Shown in pieces: positions 27,454 through 35,682 of a stretch of DNA of 64,000 bases (its first letter is position 1; each line of letters opens with the position of its first letter). The notes below the pieces were generated by a model, which was given only the letters and a program-made list of their open reading frames with translations, was not told where the DNA came from and did not search any database. Made by a program: the position numbers and the translations under genes. The DNA is from Streptomyces sp. SID13726 (GTDB lineage: Bacteria; Actinomycetota; Actinomycetes; Streptomycetales; Streptomycetaceae), in assembly GCF_010548375.1 (NCBI RefSeq), contig NZ_JAAGLY010000002.1:1-64000 (forward strand), in the 5' to 3' direction.

Positions 27454-28839
27454 CTAGGGCCTGTTCGGTTTGCCCGGGGTGTAGAGCCAGGTCCGGAACA
27501 AGTCGTCCAGCTTCTTCCCCGAGACCTGTTCCGCCAGTCGTTCGAACTGCGCGGTGGTGCCGTGACCGTCCCGGTGTCCGGCCGCCCAGGCGCGCAGGAT
27601 CCGCAGGAAGGCCCGGTCGCCGACGGTCGTGCGCAGGACCTGGAGGGTCATGGCGCCGCGGGCGTAGACGGGGGTGCCGAAGATGTTGGCGCCGCTGCCG
27701 GGGTCACCGGGCGGGAACTCCCACAGGCCGTCGCTCGCCGGGCGGGCGTACAGGTCGTCGAAGGCCTTCTGCGCGCTGTCGCCGCCGTGCTGTTCGGCGT
27801 AGAGCCACTCGGCGTAGGTCGCGAAGCCCTCGTTGAGCCAGATGTCCTTCCAGGAGGTCAGCGAGACGGAGTCGCCGAACCACTGGTGGGCGCTCTCGTG
27901 GACGAGGGTGCTCAGGTCGGGTGCCCGGTCGTAGACCGGCCGGGTCTGGGTCTCCAGCGCGTAGCCCACGTTCGGGGCGTGGTCCACGATCGAGCCCGCG
28001 GCGCGGAACGGGTAGGGCCCGAAGAGCCTGCTCTCCCACTCCAGGACGGACGGCAGCTTCTTGAGGACGGGTGCCGCGGCGGCGGCCTCGCGCGGGTCGA
28101 CGGCGTTGTAGACGCGCAGGCCGTCCCTGGTGGTGAACTGCTCCACCTTGAACTTCCCGACGGTCGCGGTGGCCAGGTAGGCGGCCATGGGCTCGCTCTG
28201 GTGCCAGCGGAACGTGGTCTTCCCGTGCGCGGTCCGCTGGGAGCGCAGGACGCCGTTGGCGACCGCGGTGCGCCCCTGGGGGACGGTGATCGTGAAGTCG
28301 TACGACGACTTGTCGGTGGGGTGGTTGTTCGCCGGGAACCAGGTCATCGCGCCCTGGGGCTCCCCGGCGACGAACGCGCCGTCGTCGGTGGGGATCCAGC
28401 CGTCGAGCGAGCCGTCGGGGTCGGTGACGGGGGCGGGCTTGCCCTGGTAGGTGACGGTGACGGTGAACCGTTCCCCCTTGCGCAGGGCGCGCTTCGGGGT
28501 GACGACCAGTTCCTGTCCGGCGCGCCGGAAGTCGGCCTTGGTGCGGCCCACCGTCAGTCCGGTGACGGTCAGTCCGTGGAAGTCCAGGTCGAAGCGGCTG
28601 AGTCGCTGGGTGGCGCGGGCGGTGAGGACCGCCTTGCCGTCGAGGTGGCCGCTGCCGGTGTCGTAACGGAGTGTCAGGTCGTAGTGGCCGACGTGGTAGC
28701 CGCCGTTCCCGGCGAGCGGGAAGTAGGGGTCGCCCGCTCCCGACGAGCCCGTCGACGGGGGTGCCGCTGCCCCGAGCAGCGCCACGAGGGCGACGGGGGT
28801 GGTGGCGAGGACGAAAGTGCGTCTGACGGCCTTCGGCAC
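27454..28839 (-). CDS. Secreted M1-family metallopeptidase
   Basis: A 461-residue exported zinc aminopeptidase-like protein. It has a signal peptide (about 1-30), an N-terminal beta domain with YDLTLRYDTGSGHLDGKAVL, and the catalytic motif HESAHQWFGDSV followed 18 residues later by the third ligand Glu in NEGFATYAEWL (HExxH-x18-E). It is shorter than full PepN, like the secreted actinobacterial M1 group. The GTG start at 28839 follows TAGGAG. It is the first gene of the minus-strand run that ends in the histidine kinase. Confidence 0.9.
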   Translation of the reverse strand: MPKAVRRTFVLATTPVALVALLGAAAPPSTGSSGAGDPYFPLAGNGGYHVGHYDLTLRYDTGSGHLDGKAVLTARATQRLSRFDLDFHGLTVTGLTVGRTKADFRRAGQELVVTPKRALRKGERFTVTVTYQGKPAPVTDPDGSLDGWIPTDDGAFVAGEPQGAMTWFPANNHPTDKSSYDFTITVPQGRTAVANGVLRSQRTAHGKTTFRWHQSEPMAAYLATATVGKFKVEQFTTRDGLRVYNAVDPREAAAAAPVLKKLPSVLEWESRLFGPYPFRAAGSIVDHAPNVGYALETQTRPVYDRAPDLSTLVHESAHQWFGDSVSLTSWKDIWLNEGFATYAEWLYAEQHGGDSAQKAFDDLYARPASDGLWEFPPGDPGSGANIFGTPVYARGAMTLQVLRTTVGDRAFLRILRAWAAGHRDGHGTTAQFERLAEQVSGKKLDDLFRTWLYTPGKPNRP

Positions 28840-28979
28840 GTGCGCTCCTACGGGTGGGGGGCTGGCAACGGCTTCACACTAAAGGCGGCCTCCCCCGCAA
28901 CTCGCCCTCGATCCGGTCAAGTCGCATCGCGCCCAGCAGTACGCTCCCCACGCACCGCCCCTTCGTCGAGAGGCCCCCC

Positions 28980-29330
28980 GTGAGCGTCCGCGTCCGCCGC
29001 GTCTACGAACCTCCCGAGCCCGCGGACGGCGTACGCGTCCTGGTCGACCGGCTGTGGCCGCGTGGCCTGTCGAAGGACGCGGCCCGGGTGGACGAGTGGC
29101 CGAAGGCGCTCACCCCGTCCACCGAGCTGCGCCGCTGGTACCACGCGGGCGAGGGCTCCTACGAGGAGTTCGCCGGGCGCTACGAGGCGGAGCTGGCCGA
29201 TCCCGAGGCGGCCGGGGCCCTCGACCGGGTCCGGGAGCTGGCGAACGCGGGCGACGTGACCCTGCTGACCGCGTCGAAGACGCCGGAGCAGAGCCACGCC
29301 ACCGTGCTGGTACGGCTGTTGGGGTCGTAG
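28980..29330 (+). CDS. DUF488 family protein
   Basis: A 116-residue protein with the DUF488 signature VLVDRLWPRGLSKDAARVDEW and a C-terminal LLTASKTPEQSHATVL. The function is unknown. The GTG start at 28980 fits family length and follows GAGAGG. Its last three codons and stop (TTGGGGTCGTAG) form the first copy of a tandem repeat array, so the C-terminus may have been reshaped by repeat expansion. Confidence 0.85.
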   Translation: MSVRVRRVYEPPEPADGVRVLVDRLWPRGLSKDAARVDEWPKALTPSTELRRWYHAGEGSYEEFAGRYEAELADPEAAGALDRVRELANAGDVTLLTASKTPEQSHATVLVRLLGS

Positions 29331-29433
29331 CACGGGTGGGGTCGTAGCACGGGTGGGGTCGTAGCACGGGTGGGGTCGTAGCACGGGTGGGGCCGTAGGA
29401 CGGTGGGGTCGTAGGACGGTGGGGTCGTAGGAG
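29321..29433. repeat. Tandem 16/17-bp repeat array at a convergent gene junction
   Basis: Four identical 17-bp units GGGGTCGTAGCACGGGT (29321-29388) are followed by two 16-bp variants (29389-29420) and a partial unit to 29433. Each unit carries a TAG; the first is the stop codon of the DUF488 gene. The array ends 7 bp before the stop of the convergent FAD dehydrogenase gene. Confidence 0.92.
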
Positions 29434-29439
29434 ACCCGC

Positions 29440-31113
29440 TCAGCCGACCTGCTTGGCCGCCGCCCGCCCCGCCGCGCGCCCCGAGAAGAGGCAGCCGCCG
29501 AGGAAGGTGCCCTCCAGGGCGTTGTAGCCGTGGACACCGCCGCCGCCGAACCCGGCGACCTCGCCCGCCGCGTACAGGCCCGCCAGGGGCTTGCCGTCGG
29601 TGCCGAGGGCGCGGGAGTCGAGGTCGGTCTGGATGCCGCCGAGGGTCTTGCGGGTCAGGATGTGCAGCTTGACGCCGATCAGGGGGCCCGCGGCGGGGTC
29701 GAGGATGCGGTGCGGGGTGGCGACCCGGCCGAGGCGGTCGCCGATGTAGCGGCGGGCGTTGCGGATGCCCTGCACCTGGGCGTCCTTGCTGTAGGAGTTG
29801 GCGATCTGGAGGTCGCGGGCCTCGATCTGGCGGCGGATCGAGGCGGCGTCCAGGAGCGCCTTGTCGGTGAGGCCGTTCATCTTCTCGACCAGCTGCTCCA
29901 GGTTGGGGGCGGTCACGAAGTCCGCGCCCTTGCGCAGGAACGCGTCGACCGGTCCGGGAGCGCCCTTGCCGAGGATGCGCTCCTTGAGGAAGCCCGCGCG
30001 GTCCTTGGCGGTGATGTCGGGGTTCTGCTCGGAGCCGGAGAGCGCGAACTCCTTCTCGATGATCTTCTGGGTGAGGATGAACCAGGAGTGGTCGTGCTCC
30101 GCGATGTCCTCGGTGGTGCGCAGGTGCTTGAGGGTGCTGAGGGTGTCGTAGCCGGGCAGGCACGGCTCGGGCAGCCGGCGGCCCAGCGCGTCGAACCACA
30201 TCGAGGACGGACCGGGCAGGATGCGGATGCCGTGGCCCGGCCAGATGGAGTCCCAGTTCTGGATGCCCTCGGTGTAGTGCCACATGCGGTCGCGGTTGAC
30301 CAGCCGGACACCGGCCTCGGCGCTGATGTCGAGCATGCGGCCGTCGACGTAGGCGGGTACGCCGGTGACCATCTCGGCGGGCGGGTTGCCGAGCCGTTCG
30401 GGCCAGTAGCGGCGGACGATGTCGTGGTTGGCGCCGATGCCGCCGGTGGTGACGACGACGGCCTGGGCGGTGAGTTCGAAGTCGCCCACGCTCTCGCGGC
30501 TGGAGGCGACTCCGCGCGCGGAGTCGTCCTCGGCGAGCACGGTCCCGCGCACGCCCCGCGCGGTGCCCTCCTCGACGACGAGCTCGTCCACCTGGTGGCG
30601 GTGGTAGAAGGTCAGCAGTCCGTCCCGGGCGGCCTGCTTGGCGTAGCCGACGAACGGCTCGACGACACCGGTACCGGTGCCCCAGGCGACATGGAAGCGG
30701 GGCACGGAGTTGCCGTGGCCGTGGGCGGTGAGGTCGCCGCGCTCGGCCCAGCCGACGGTGGGCAGGAACTTGATGCCGTGCCCCTCCAGCCAGGACCGCT
30801 TCTCCCCCGCCGCGAACTCGACATAGGCGCGCGCCCAGCGCACCGCCCAGGAGTCCTCGTCGTCGACCCGGTCGAACTTCGCGCTGCCCTGCCAGTCGCT
30901 CCAGGCGAGCTCGAAGGAGTCCTTGATGCCGAGGCGGCGCTGTTCCGGGGAGTCGACGAGGAAGAGCCCGCCGAAGGACCAGAAGGCCTGGCCGCCGAGG
31001 TTGGCGGCGTTCTCCTGGTCGACCAGCGCGACCCTCTTGCCGCGGCTGGTGAGCTCGTGCGCGGCGACCAGGCCCGCGAGCCCCGCTCCGACGACGATGA
31101 CGTCGGCATCCAT
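29440..31113 (-). CDS. FAD-binding dehydrogenase (fumarate reductase / KsdD-like flavoprotein)
   Basis: A 557-residue flavoprotein. The N-terminal dinucleotide fold is DVIVVGAGLAGLVAAHEL; the C-terminal FAD closure is GLYAAGEVAGFGGGGVHGYNALEGTFLGGCLFSG. The family (FAD_binding_2) includes fumarate reductases and 3-ketosteroid delta-1-dehydrogenases; here LGGQAFWSFGGLFLVDS matches a subgroup of unassigned actinobacterial dehydrogenases. ATG 31113 is preceded by GAAGGGACGG. The TetR gene lies 17 bp upstream on the same strand, so they are likely one transcript under TetR control. Confidence 0.87.
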   Translation of the reverse strand: MDADVIVVGAGLAGLVAAHELTSRGKRVALVDQENAANLGGQAFWSFGGLFLVDSPEQRRLGIKDSFELAWSDWQGSAKFDRVDDEDSWAVRWARAYVEFAAGEKRSWLEGHGIKFLPTVGWAERGDLTAHGHGNSVPRFHVAWGTGTGVVEPFVGYAKQAARDGLLTFYHRHQVDELVVEEGTARGVRGTVLAEDDSARGVASSRESVGDFELTAQAVVVTTGGIGANHDIVRRYWPERLGNPPAEMVTGVPAYVDGRMLDISAEAGVRLVNRDRMWHYTEGIQNWDSIWPGHGIRILPGPSSMWFDALGRRLPEPCLPGYDTLSTLKHLRTTEDIAEHDHSWFILTQKIIEKEFALSGSEQNPDITAKDRAGFLKERILGKGAPGPVDAFLRKGADFVTAPNLEQLVEKMNGLTDKALLDAASIRRQIEARDLQIANSYSKDAQVQGIRNARRYIGDRLGRVATPHRILDPAAGPLIGVKLHILTRKTLGGIQTDLDSRALGTDGKPLAGLYAAGEVAGFGGGGVHGYNALEGTFLGGCLFSGRAAGRAAAKQVG

Positions 31114-31130
31114 GGCGACCGTCCCTTCCC

Positions 31131-31757
31131 TCATACGGTGGTGTCGCTGCCGTCGGTGAGCAGCGCGGTGAGCAGTTGCTTGAGCCAGACGCGGGCCCGC
31201 TCCACGTCTCCGTCGAGCAGCAGTTGGACGGTGACTCCGTCGTAGGCGGCGACCACGGCGTGGGCGGCGCCCTCGACGTCGACCAGCGCGGCGGGCAGTT
31301 CGGTGTGCCCACGCGCGCATGCCAGCCGGTCGGCGATCGCCCGCCTGAGCCGTGCCCGGTGTTCGAGCAGGGTCCGGGCGACCTCGGGCGCACGGGCGGC
31401 GTGCACCAGGAAGTCGGTCTTCACCAGGAGCCAGTCCCGGTCGAGGAGCAGCACCTCGGTGACCCGGTCGACGGCGTCCGGTACGTCGAGCCCCGGCCCG
31501 TCGAGGGCCAGGGCCCCGGCGACCTGGTCCGCGATGAGGTCGGCGCGCTGCTGGTACAGGGCGAAGAACAGCTCGTCCAGGCTGCCGAAGTTCGAGTAGA
31601 AGGCACCCCGGCTGTACCCGGCCGCCTCGCAGACCTCCTCGATCGACACCCGCCCGAACCCCTTGGCGGCGAAGACCGCGAAGGCGGCGTCCAGGAGATT
31701 GGCACGCGTACGGACCCGGCGCCTGGTCACGCGCCTGGTCGTTTCCTCGATCGCCAT
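31131..31757 (-). CDS. TetR-family regulator of the FAD dehydrogenase operon
   Basis: A 208-residue regulator. The helix-turn-helix spans NLLDAAFAVFAAKGFGRVSIEEVCEAAGYSRGAFYSNF, a highly typical TetR_N domain. The C-terminal domain resembles those of regulators of lipid or aromatic degradation. ATG 31757 follows GGAGGACC. The dehydrogenase gene follows 17 bp downstream. Two perfect palindromes just upstream of its start are the probable autoregulatory operator. Confidence 0.92.
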   Translation of the reverse strand: MAIEETTRRVTRRRVRTRANLLDAAFAVFAAKGFGRVSIEEVCEAAGYSRGAFYSNFGSLDELFFALYQQRADLIADQVAGALALDGPGLDVPDAVDRVTEVLLLDRDWLLVKTDFLVHAARAPEVARTLLEHRARLRRAIADRLACARGHTELPAALVDVEGAAHAVVAAYDGVTVQLLLDGDVERARVWLKQLLTALLTDGSDTTV

Positions 31758-31773
31758 CTCGGGTCCTCCGCTC

Positions 31774-31806
31774 GATACAGGAATGTATCCGATACAGCGA
31801 TGTATC
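31774..31806. promoter_or_regulatory. Twin perfect palindromes, TetR operator
   Basis: Two 16-bp palindromes with identical arms: GATACA-GGAA-TGTATC (31774-31789) and GATACA-GCGA-TGTATC (31791-31806), separated by one base. The centres are 17 bp apart. They lie 17-49 bp upstream of the TetR start. The arrangement is typical for two TetR dimers binding side by side. Confidence 0.8.
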
Positions 31807-31837
31807 GAAAGAGTCGAACACGTCCACGATTTCAATG

Positions 31838-31873
31838 GGAACATATTTTCGAATAAGGGGTACGCTGGACCCA
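31838..31873 (+). promoter_or_regulatory. Leaderless alkB-like promoter with LexA-like box
   Basis: GGAACATATTTTCG (31838-31851) matches 12 of 14 positions of the Gram-positive SOS box CGAACRNRYGTTYG. It occupies the -35 position of a promoter whose -10-like TACGCT (31861-31866) lies seven bases before the ATG at 31873, implying a leaderless transcript. LexA binding here would couple the repair gene to DNA damage. Confidence 0.45.
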
Positions 31874-32502
31874 TGACCGCGCACTTCCAGGGCTCCCTCT
31901 TCGACCAGACCGACCAGCTCCGGCTCGGCCCCCTCGACGGGATCCGCCGTACCGTGCTCGGCCTCGGCGCCTGGATCGACGTGCTGCCCGGATGGCTCGG
32001 CGGTTCCGACACACTGTTCGAACAGCTGGCCGCCGAGGTGCCGTGGCGCGCGGAGCGCCGCCAGATGTACGACCACGTCGTCGACGTTCCGCGCCTGCTC
32101 GCCTTCTACGGCGCCGGCGACGAGCTGCCGCATCCGGTGCTCCAGGAGGCACGCGCGGCGCTCACCGCGCACTACGCAGCCGAGCTGGGCGAGCCGTTCA
32201 CCACGGCCGGGCTGTGCCACTACCGCGACGGGCGGGACAGTGTGGCCTGGCACGGCGACCGGACCGGGAGAGGCGCCCGGGAGGACACGATGGTCGCGAT
32301 CCTGTCGGTGGGCGCGCCGCGCGATCTGCTGCTGCGTCCGCTGCGCGGCACCTCGCGGACGGTGCGCCGCCCGCTGGGCCACGGCGATCTGATCGTCATG
32401 GGCGGCTCCTGCCAGCGCACCTGGGAGCACGCCGTACCGAAGAGCACGCGCGCGACGGGACCGCGGATCAGCATTCAGTTCCGCCCGCACGGCGTGCGGT
32501 GA
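31873..32502 (+). CDS. AlkB-type 2-oxoglutarate/Fe(II) dioxygenase
   Basis: A 209-residue protein. The iron-binding HxD is in VAWHGDRTG, the distal His is in the TWEHAVPK segment, and the 2-oxoglutarate Arg pair is in GPRISIQFRP. The start of the fold, CHYRDGRDSVAWH, matches AlkB proteins that demethylate N1-methyladenine and N3-methylcytosine in DNA or RNA. There is no ribosome site of normal spacing; the ATG is seven bases after a -10, so it is probably leaderless. It is divergent from the TetR gene. A LexA-like box overlaps its promoter. Confidence 0.9.
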   Translation: MTAHFQGSLFDQTDQLRLGPLDGIRRTVLGLGAWIDVLPGWLGGSDTLFEQLAAEVPWRAERRQMYDHVVDVPRLLAFYGAGDELPHPVLQEARAALTAHYAAELGEPFTTAGLCHYRDGRDSVAWHGDRTGRGAREDTMVAILSVGAPRDLLLRPLRGTSRTVRRPLGHGDLIVMGGSCQRTWEHAVPKSTRATGPRISIQFRPHGVR

Positions 32503-32533
32503 GGCGGAGAGGCGGCTGCCTCTGCCGCGCGCG

Positions 32534-32570
32534 GGGGCTGCCTCCGGCGGACGGTGCCGGAGGCAGCCTC
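32534..32570 (+). terminator. Hairpin terminator after the alkB-like gene
   Basis: A perfect 13-bp inverted repeat, 32536-32548 (GGCTGCCTCCGGC) and 32556-32568 (GCCGGAGGCAGCC), loop 7 nt, extendable by a G:T and a G:C pair. It lies 33 bp after the stop. There is no T-tail. Confidence 0.75.
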
Positions 32571-32725
32571 GTCGGGCGCGGGGCGGGCGCGCAGGACGCC
32601 GGGGCGTGGAAAGCGGTGACCCAGGGGCAGTTGAGCGTGGGAAGACCGGTACCCGCCGCTCCGGATCGACTGAGCGTCTGCTTTGCTGTGTGCCGTCGAG
32701 CAGGTACTCAGTGGGCGGGGCGATC

Positions 32726-33472
32726 ATGAGCGCGGGCGTGCAGCAAGTGGCGGACGGCACCTATCTGGTGCACGGCAGCAACACCAACTGGGTGATCCTG
32801 ACCGAGGGGGACTCCGCCACGCTGATCGACACCGGCTACCCGGGGGACCGGGAGCAGGTGCTCGCCTCCCTCGCCGAGGTCGGCAGCTCACCGGAGGCCG
32901 TGACGGCCGTCCTCATCACCCACGCCCACAACGACCACCTGGGGTCCGCCGAGTACCTGCGCGGCACCTACGGCGCCCCGGTGTACCTGCACGAGGCCGA
33001 AGTGCCGCACGCCCGGCGGGAGTTCCTGCACCAGGTATCCGTCGGCACGGTCGTCAAGAACGGCTGGCGGCCCGGTGTGCTGCCGTGGGCGGTGCACGCG
33101 ATCCGCTCGGGCGGCACGGCCCATGTGCCGGTCGCGTCCCCGCAGCCGTTCCCGGCCGAGGGCGCGCTCGACCTGCCGGGCCGCCCGGTGCCCGTGCACA
33201 CACCGGGGCACACCGACGGGCACTGCGCCTTCCACCTGCCCGAGCGCGGGGTGGTGATCTCGGGCGACGGCCTGGTGAGTGGACATCCCACCTCGCGGAT
33301 CAAGGGTCCCCAGCTGCTGCCCGACATGTTCCACCACGAGCGCGCCCGGGCCGTGGCCTCGCTGACGGTGTTCGCGGAACTGGAGGGTGACGTCCTGCTT
33401 CCCGGGCACGGTCCGGTCCACCGCGGTCCAGTCCGTGAATCGGCACTTCAGGCCAGGGACCGCGCGCTCTAA
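32726..33472 (+). CDS. Metallo-beta-lactamase-fold hydrolase
   Basis: A 248-residue MBL-fold protein. The zinc motif is THAHNDHLG (H66-x-H68-x-D70-H71); further ligands are in HTPGHTDGHCAFH, VVISGDGLV and LLPGHGPV, all intact. Such enzymes cleave thioesters, lactones or other esters; the substrate is unknown. The ATG at 32726 is weakly preceded by GGGG. It is on the same strand as the DUF4032 gene, 40 bp away. Confidence 0.88.
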   Translation: MSAGVQQVADGTYLVHGSNTNWVILTEGDSATLIDTGYPGDREQVLASLAEVGSSPEAVTAVLITHAHNDHLGSAEYLRGTYGAPVYLHEAEVPHARREFLHQVSVGTVVKNGWRPGVLPWAVHAIRSGGTAHVPVASPQPFPAEGALDLPGRPVPVHTPGHTDGHCAFHLPERGVVISGDGLVSGHPTSRIKGPQLLPDMFHHERARAVASLTVFAELEGDVLLPGHGPVHRGPVRESALQARDRAL

Positions 33473-33512
33473 GGTGAGGTGACGATCACCGGCCGGACAA
33501 GGACACCGCACC

Positions 33513-34748
33513 ATGGCACTGCAGATCAGCGCGACGAACCCGGAGCATCCCGCGCTCCTGCTCGAACTGCCGTGGCATCTGCCGCTGGAGGAGTGGCCGG
33601 AGGAGGTCCTGGTCCCGCTGCCGCGCGGCATATCCCGGCACGTGGTGCGCTACGCCCGGGCCGGCGACGAGGTCATCGCGGTCAAGGAGCTGGCCGAGCG
33701 CCCGGCGCTGCGCGAGTACGAACTGCTGCGCGACCTGGACCGGCTCTTCATCCCCGCGGTCGACCCGCTGGCCGTGGTCACCGGGCGCACCGACGCCGAG
33801 GACGCCCCGCTGGAGTCGGTGCTGGTGACCCGGCACCTGGGCGGCTCGATGCCGTACCGCTCGATGTTCGAGACGACCATGCGGCCCGCCACCATGCACC
33901 GCCTCATGGACGCGCTGGCCGTGCTCCTGGTCCGGCTGCACCTGGCCGGGTTCGCCTGGGGCGACTGCTCCCTGTCCAACACCCTGTTCCGCCGGGACGC
34001 GGGCGCCTACGCCGCCTATCTGGTGGACGCCGAGACCGGCGACCTGCACGCGCAGCTCAGCCCGGGGCAGCGGGACTACGACCTCGACCTGGCCCGTGTG
34101 AACATCAGCGGTGAACTCCTCGACCTGGAGGCGTCGGGGGCGCTGCACCCCTCCGTGGACCCGATCGAGTTCGGCATGGAGATCTGCGCCCGCTACGGCG
34201 GCCTGTGGGACGAGCTGACCCGCAGATCCGTCTACCCGGCGGGCAAGTACCACTTCATCGAGCGCCGGATCCGGCGGCTCAACGACCTCGGCTTCGACGT
34301 GGCCGAGATGCAGATCGAGCACGCTCCGAACGGCGACACGGTCACCTTCGTGCCGAAGGTCGTGGACGCGGGCCACCACCAGCGCCAGCTGCTGCGCCTG
34401 ACGGGCCTGGACACCGAGGAGAACCAGGCCCGGCGGCTGCTGAACGACCTGGAGAGCTGGATGGCCACCCAGGACGACTACGCCCCGGGCGACCCGCTCG
34501 GCGCCCGCCCCGAGGTTCTCGCGCACCGCTGGGTGCGGGACGTGTTCCGGCCGACCGTGCGGGCCGTACCGCTGGAACTGCGCGGGTCGATGGACCCGGC
34601 CGAGATCTACCACCAGCTCCTGGAGCACCGCTGGTACCTGTCGGAGCGGGCGCAGCACGACATCGGGATCGACACCGCGGTCAAGGACTACATCGAGAAC
34701 ATCCTGCCCAAGGCGCGCGAGACCCTCGAACCCACGGTGGCGGACTGA
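33513..34748 (+). CDS. DUF4032 protein with kinase-like N-terminal region
   Basis: A 411-residue protein. The first half resembles a lipopolysaccharide-kinase/protein-kinase-like fold: VIAVKELAERPALREYELLRDL (a Lys-Glu pair) and LAGFAWGDCSLSNTLFRRD with YLVDAETGDL (catalytic-loop and DFG-like positions). The C-terminal part is the DUF4032 domain. The substrate is unknown. The GDCSLSN / DAE residues needed for phosphotransfer appear retained, so it may be an active kinase; this is inference. Confidence 0.85.
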   Translation: MALQISATNPEHPALLLELPWHLPLEEWPEEVLVPLPRGISRHVVRYARAGDEVIAVKELAERPALREYELLRDLDRLFIPAVDPLAVVTGRTDAEDAPLESVLVTRHLGGSMPYRSMFETTMRPATMHRLMDALAVLLVRLHLAGFAWGDCSLSNTLFRRDAGAYAAYLVDAETGDLHAQLSPGQRDYDLDLARVNISGELLDLEASGALHPSVDPIEFGMEICARYGGLWDELTRRSVYPAGKYHFIERRIRRLNDLGFDVAEMQIEHAPNGDTVTFVPKVVDAGHHQRQLLRLTGLDTEENQARRLLNDLESWMATQDDYAPGDPLGARPEVLAHRWVRDVFRPTVRAVPLELRGSMDPAEIYHQLLEHRWYLSERAQHDIGIDTAVKDYIENILPKARETLEPTVAD

Positions 34749-34749
34749 C

Positions 34750-35622
34750 TCAGGCGTGCGGCACCACGGCGACCGGGCAGTCGGCGTGGTGCAGGACGCC
34801 GTAGGCCACCGACCCGATCCGGGCGCCCACGGCGGTACGGCGGGCCCGGCGGCCGACGACCATCAGCTGGGCCCGCCCCGCCACCGACAGGAGCACCTGT
34901 CCGGCGCTGCCCATCTCCACGTGCTCGACCACCGGCACGTCGGGGAACCGCTCCCGCCACGGCTCCAGCGCGGCGGCCAGGGCCTTCTTCTCGTACGGCA
35001 CCAGTCCCCCGGCCTCGTCGAGCAGCTTCATCGAGCCGGGGCTGTAGGCGAACACCGGCGGCAGGGTCCAGGCGCGGACGGCCCGCACGGTCGCGCCCCG
35101 GGCCGCCGCCGTCTCGAAGGCGAACCGCAGGGTGTCGGCGCTGTCGTCGGGCTCGCCCTCCTGGCCGACGACGATCTCGCGCCCCGCGGCCTCGGCCGCG
35201 ACCTGGTCGCCGGCGCGCACCAGAACGACGGGCCGGGCCGCCTCGACGATCACCTGCTGTCCGACGGACCCGAGCAGGAAGCCGACGACCGGCCCGTACC
35301 CGCGTGAGCCGAGGACCAGCAGCTCGGCGTCGGCCGCCGCGGCGACCAGGACGTCCACGCTGCCGCCCTCCAGGATGTCGGAGGACACGTCCAGGCCCGG
35401 ATGGCGCGCGGTGACGGCCCGTACGGCCTCGGCGAGGGCGTCCCGCACCCAGTCGGCCTGGGTGTCGTGGTCCCCCGCGTCGATCCCCTCGTACGGCTGG
35501 AACCGCCACGCCTGCACCACCCTCAGCGACACTCCCCGCCGGACCGCCTCCCGGGCGGCCCAGCCCAGTGCGGCGAGGCTCTCCTCGGTTCCGTCGATCC
35601 CTGCGGTGATCGGGCGGGTCAT
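34750..35622 (-). CDS. Universal stress protein with two USP domains
   Basis: A 290-residue tandem USP. Domain 1 (about 1-142) begins ITAGIDGTEESLAALGWA and has the ATP-binding G-x2-G-x9-G-S/T pattern in LLVLGSRGYGPVVGFLLGSVG. Domain 2 (about 155-290) has VVGQEGEPDDSADTL and VGRRARRTAVGARIGSVAYG, a partly changed nucleotide motif. ATG 35622 follows GGAGG. Actinobacterial two-domain USPs are often induced in hypoxia or dormancy under DosR-type control; no such site was verified here. It is convergent with DUF4032, one base apart. Confidence 0.93.
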   Translation of the reverse strand: MTRPITAGIDGTEESLAALGWAAREAVRRGVSLRVVQAWRFQPYEGIDAGDHDTQADWVRDALAEAVRAVTARHPGLDVSSDILEGGSVDVLVAAAADAELLVLGSRGYGPVVGFLLGSVGQQVIVEAARPVVLVRAGDQVAAEAAGREIVVGQEGEPDDSADTLRFAFETAAARGATVRAVRAWTLPPVFAYSPGSMKLLDEAGGLVPYEKKALAAALEPWRERFPDVPVVEHVEMGSAGQVLLSVAGRAQLMVVGRRARRTAVGARIGSVAYGVLHHADCPVAVVPHA

Positions 35623-35682
35623 GCGGTGGCCTCCCTGTTCGCGGCGACGTGCGTCCTGCCCAGTCTTCACTACGCTGCCCGT

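Noticed and set aside
29321..29433. CRISPR-like array
   Set aside because: Units are contiguous with no unique spacers; it is a simple tandem repeat.
31114..32760. Upstream extension of the FAD dehydrogenase frame to 1106 residues
   Set aside because: The extension is antisense to alkB and overlaps the TetR gene; the dinucleotide-binding motif starts right after ATG 31113, which has its own ribosome site.
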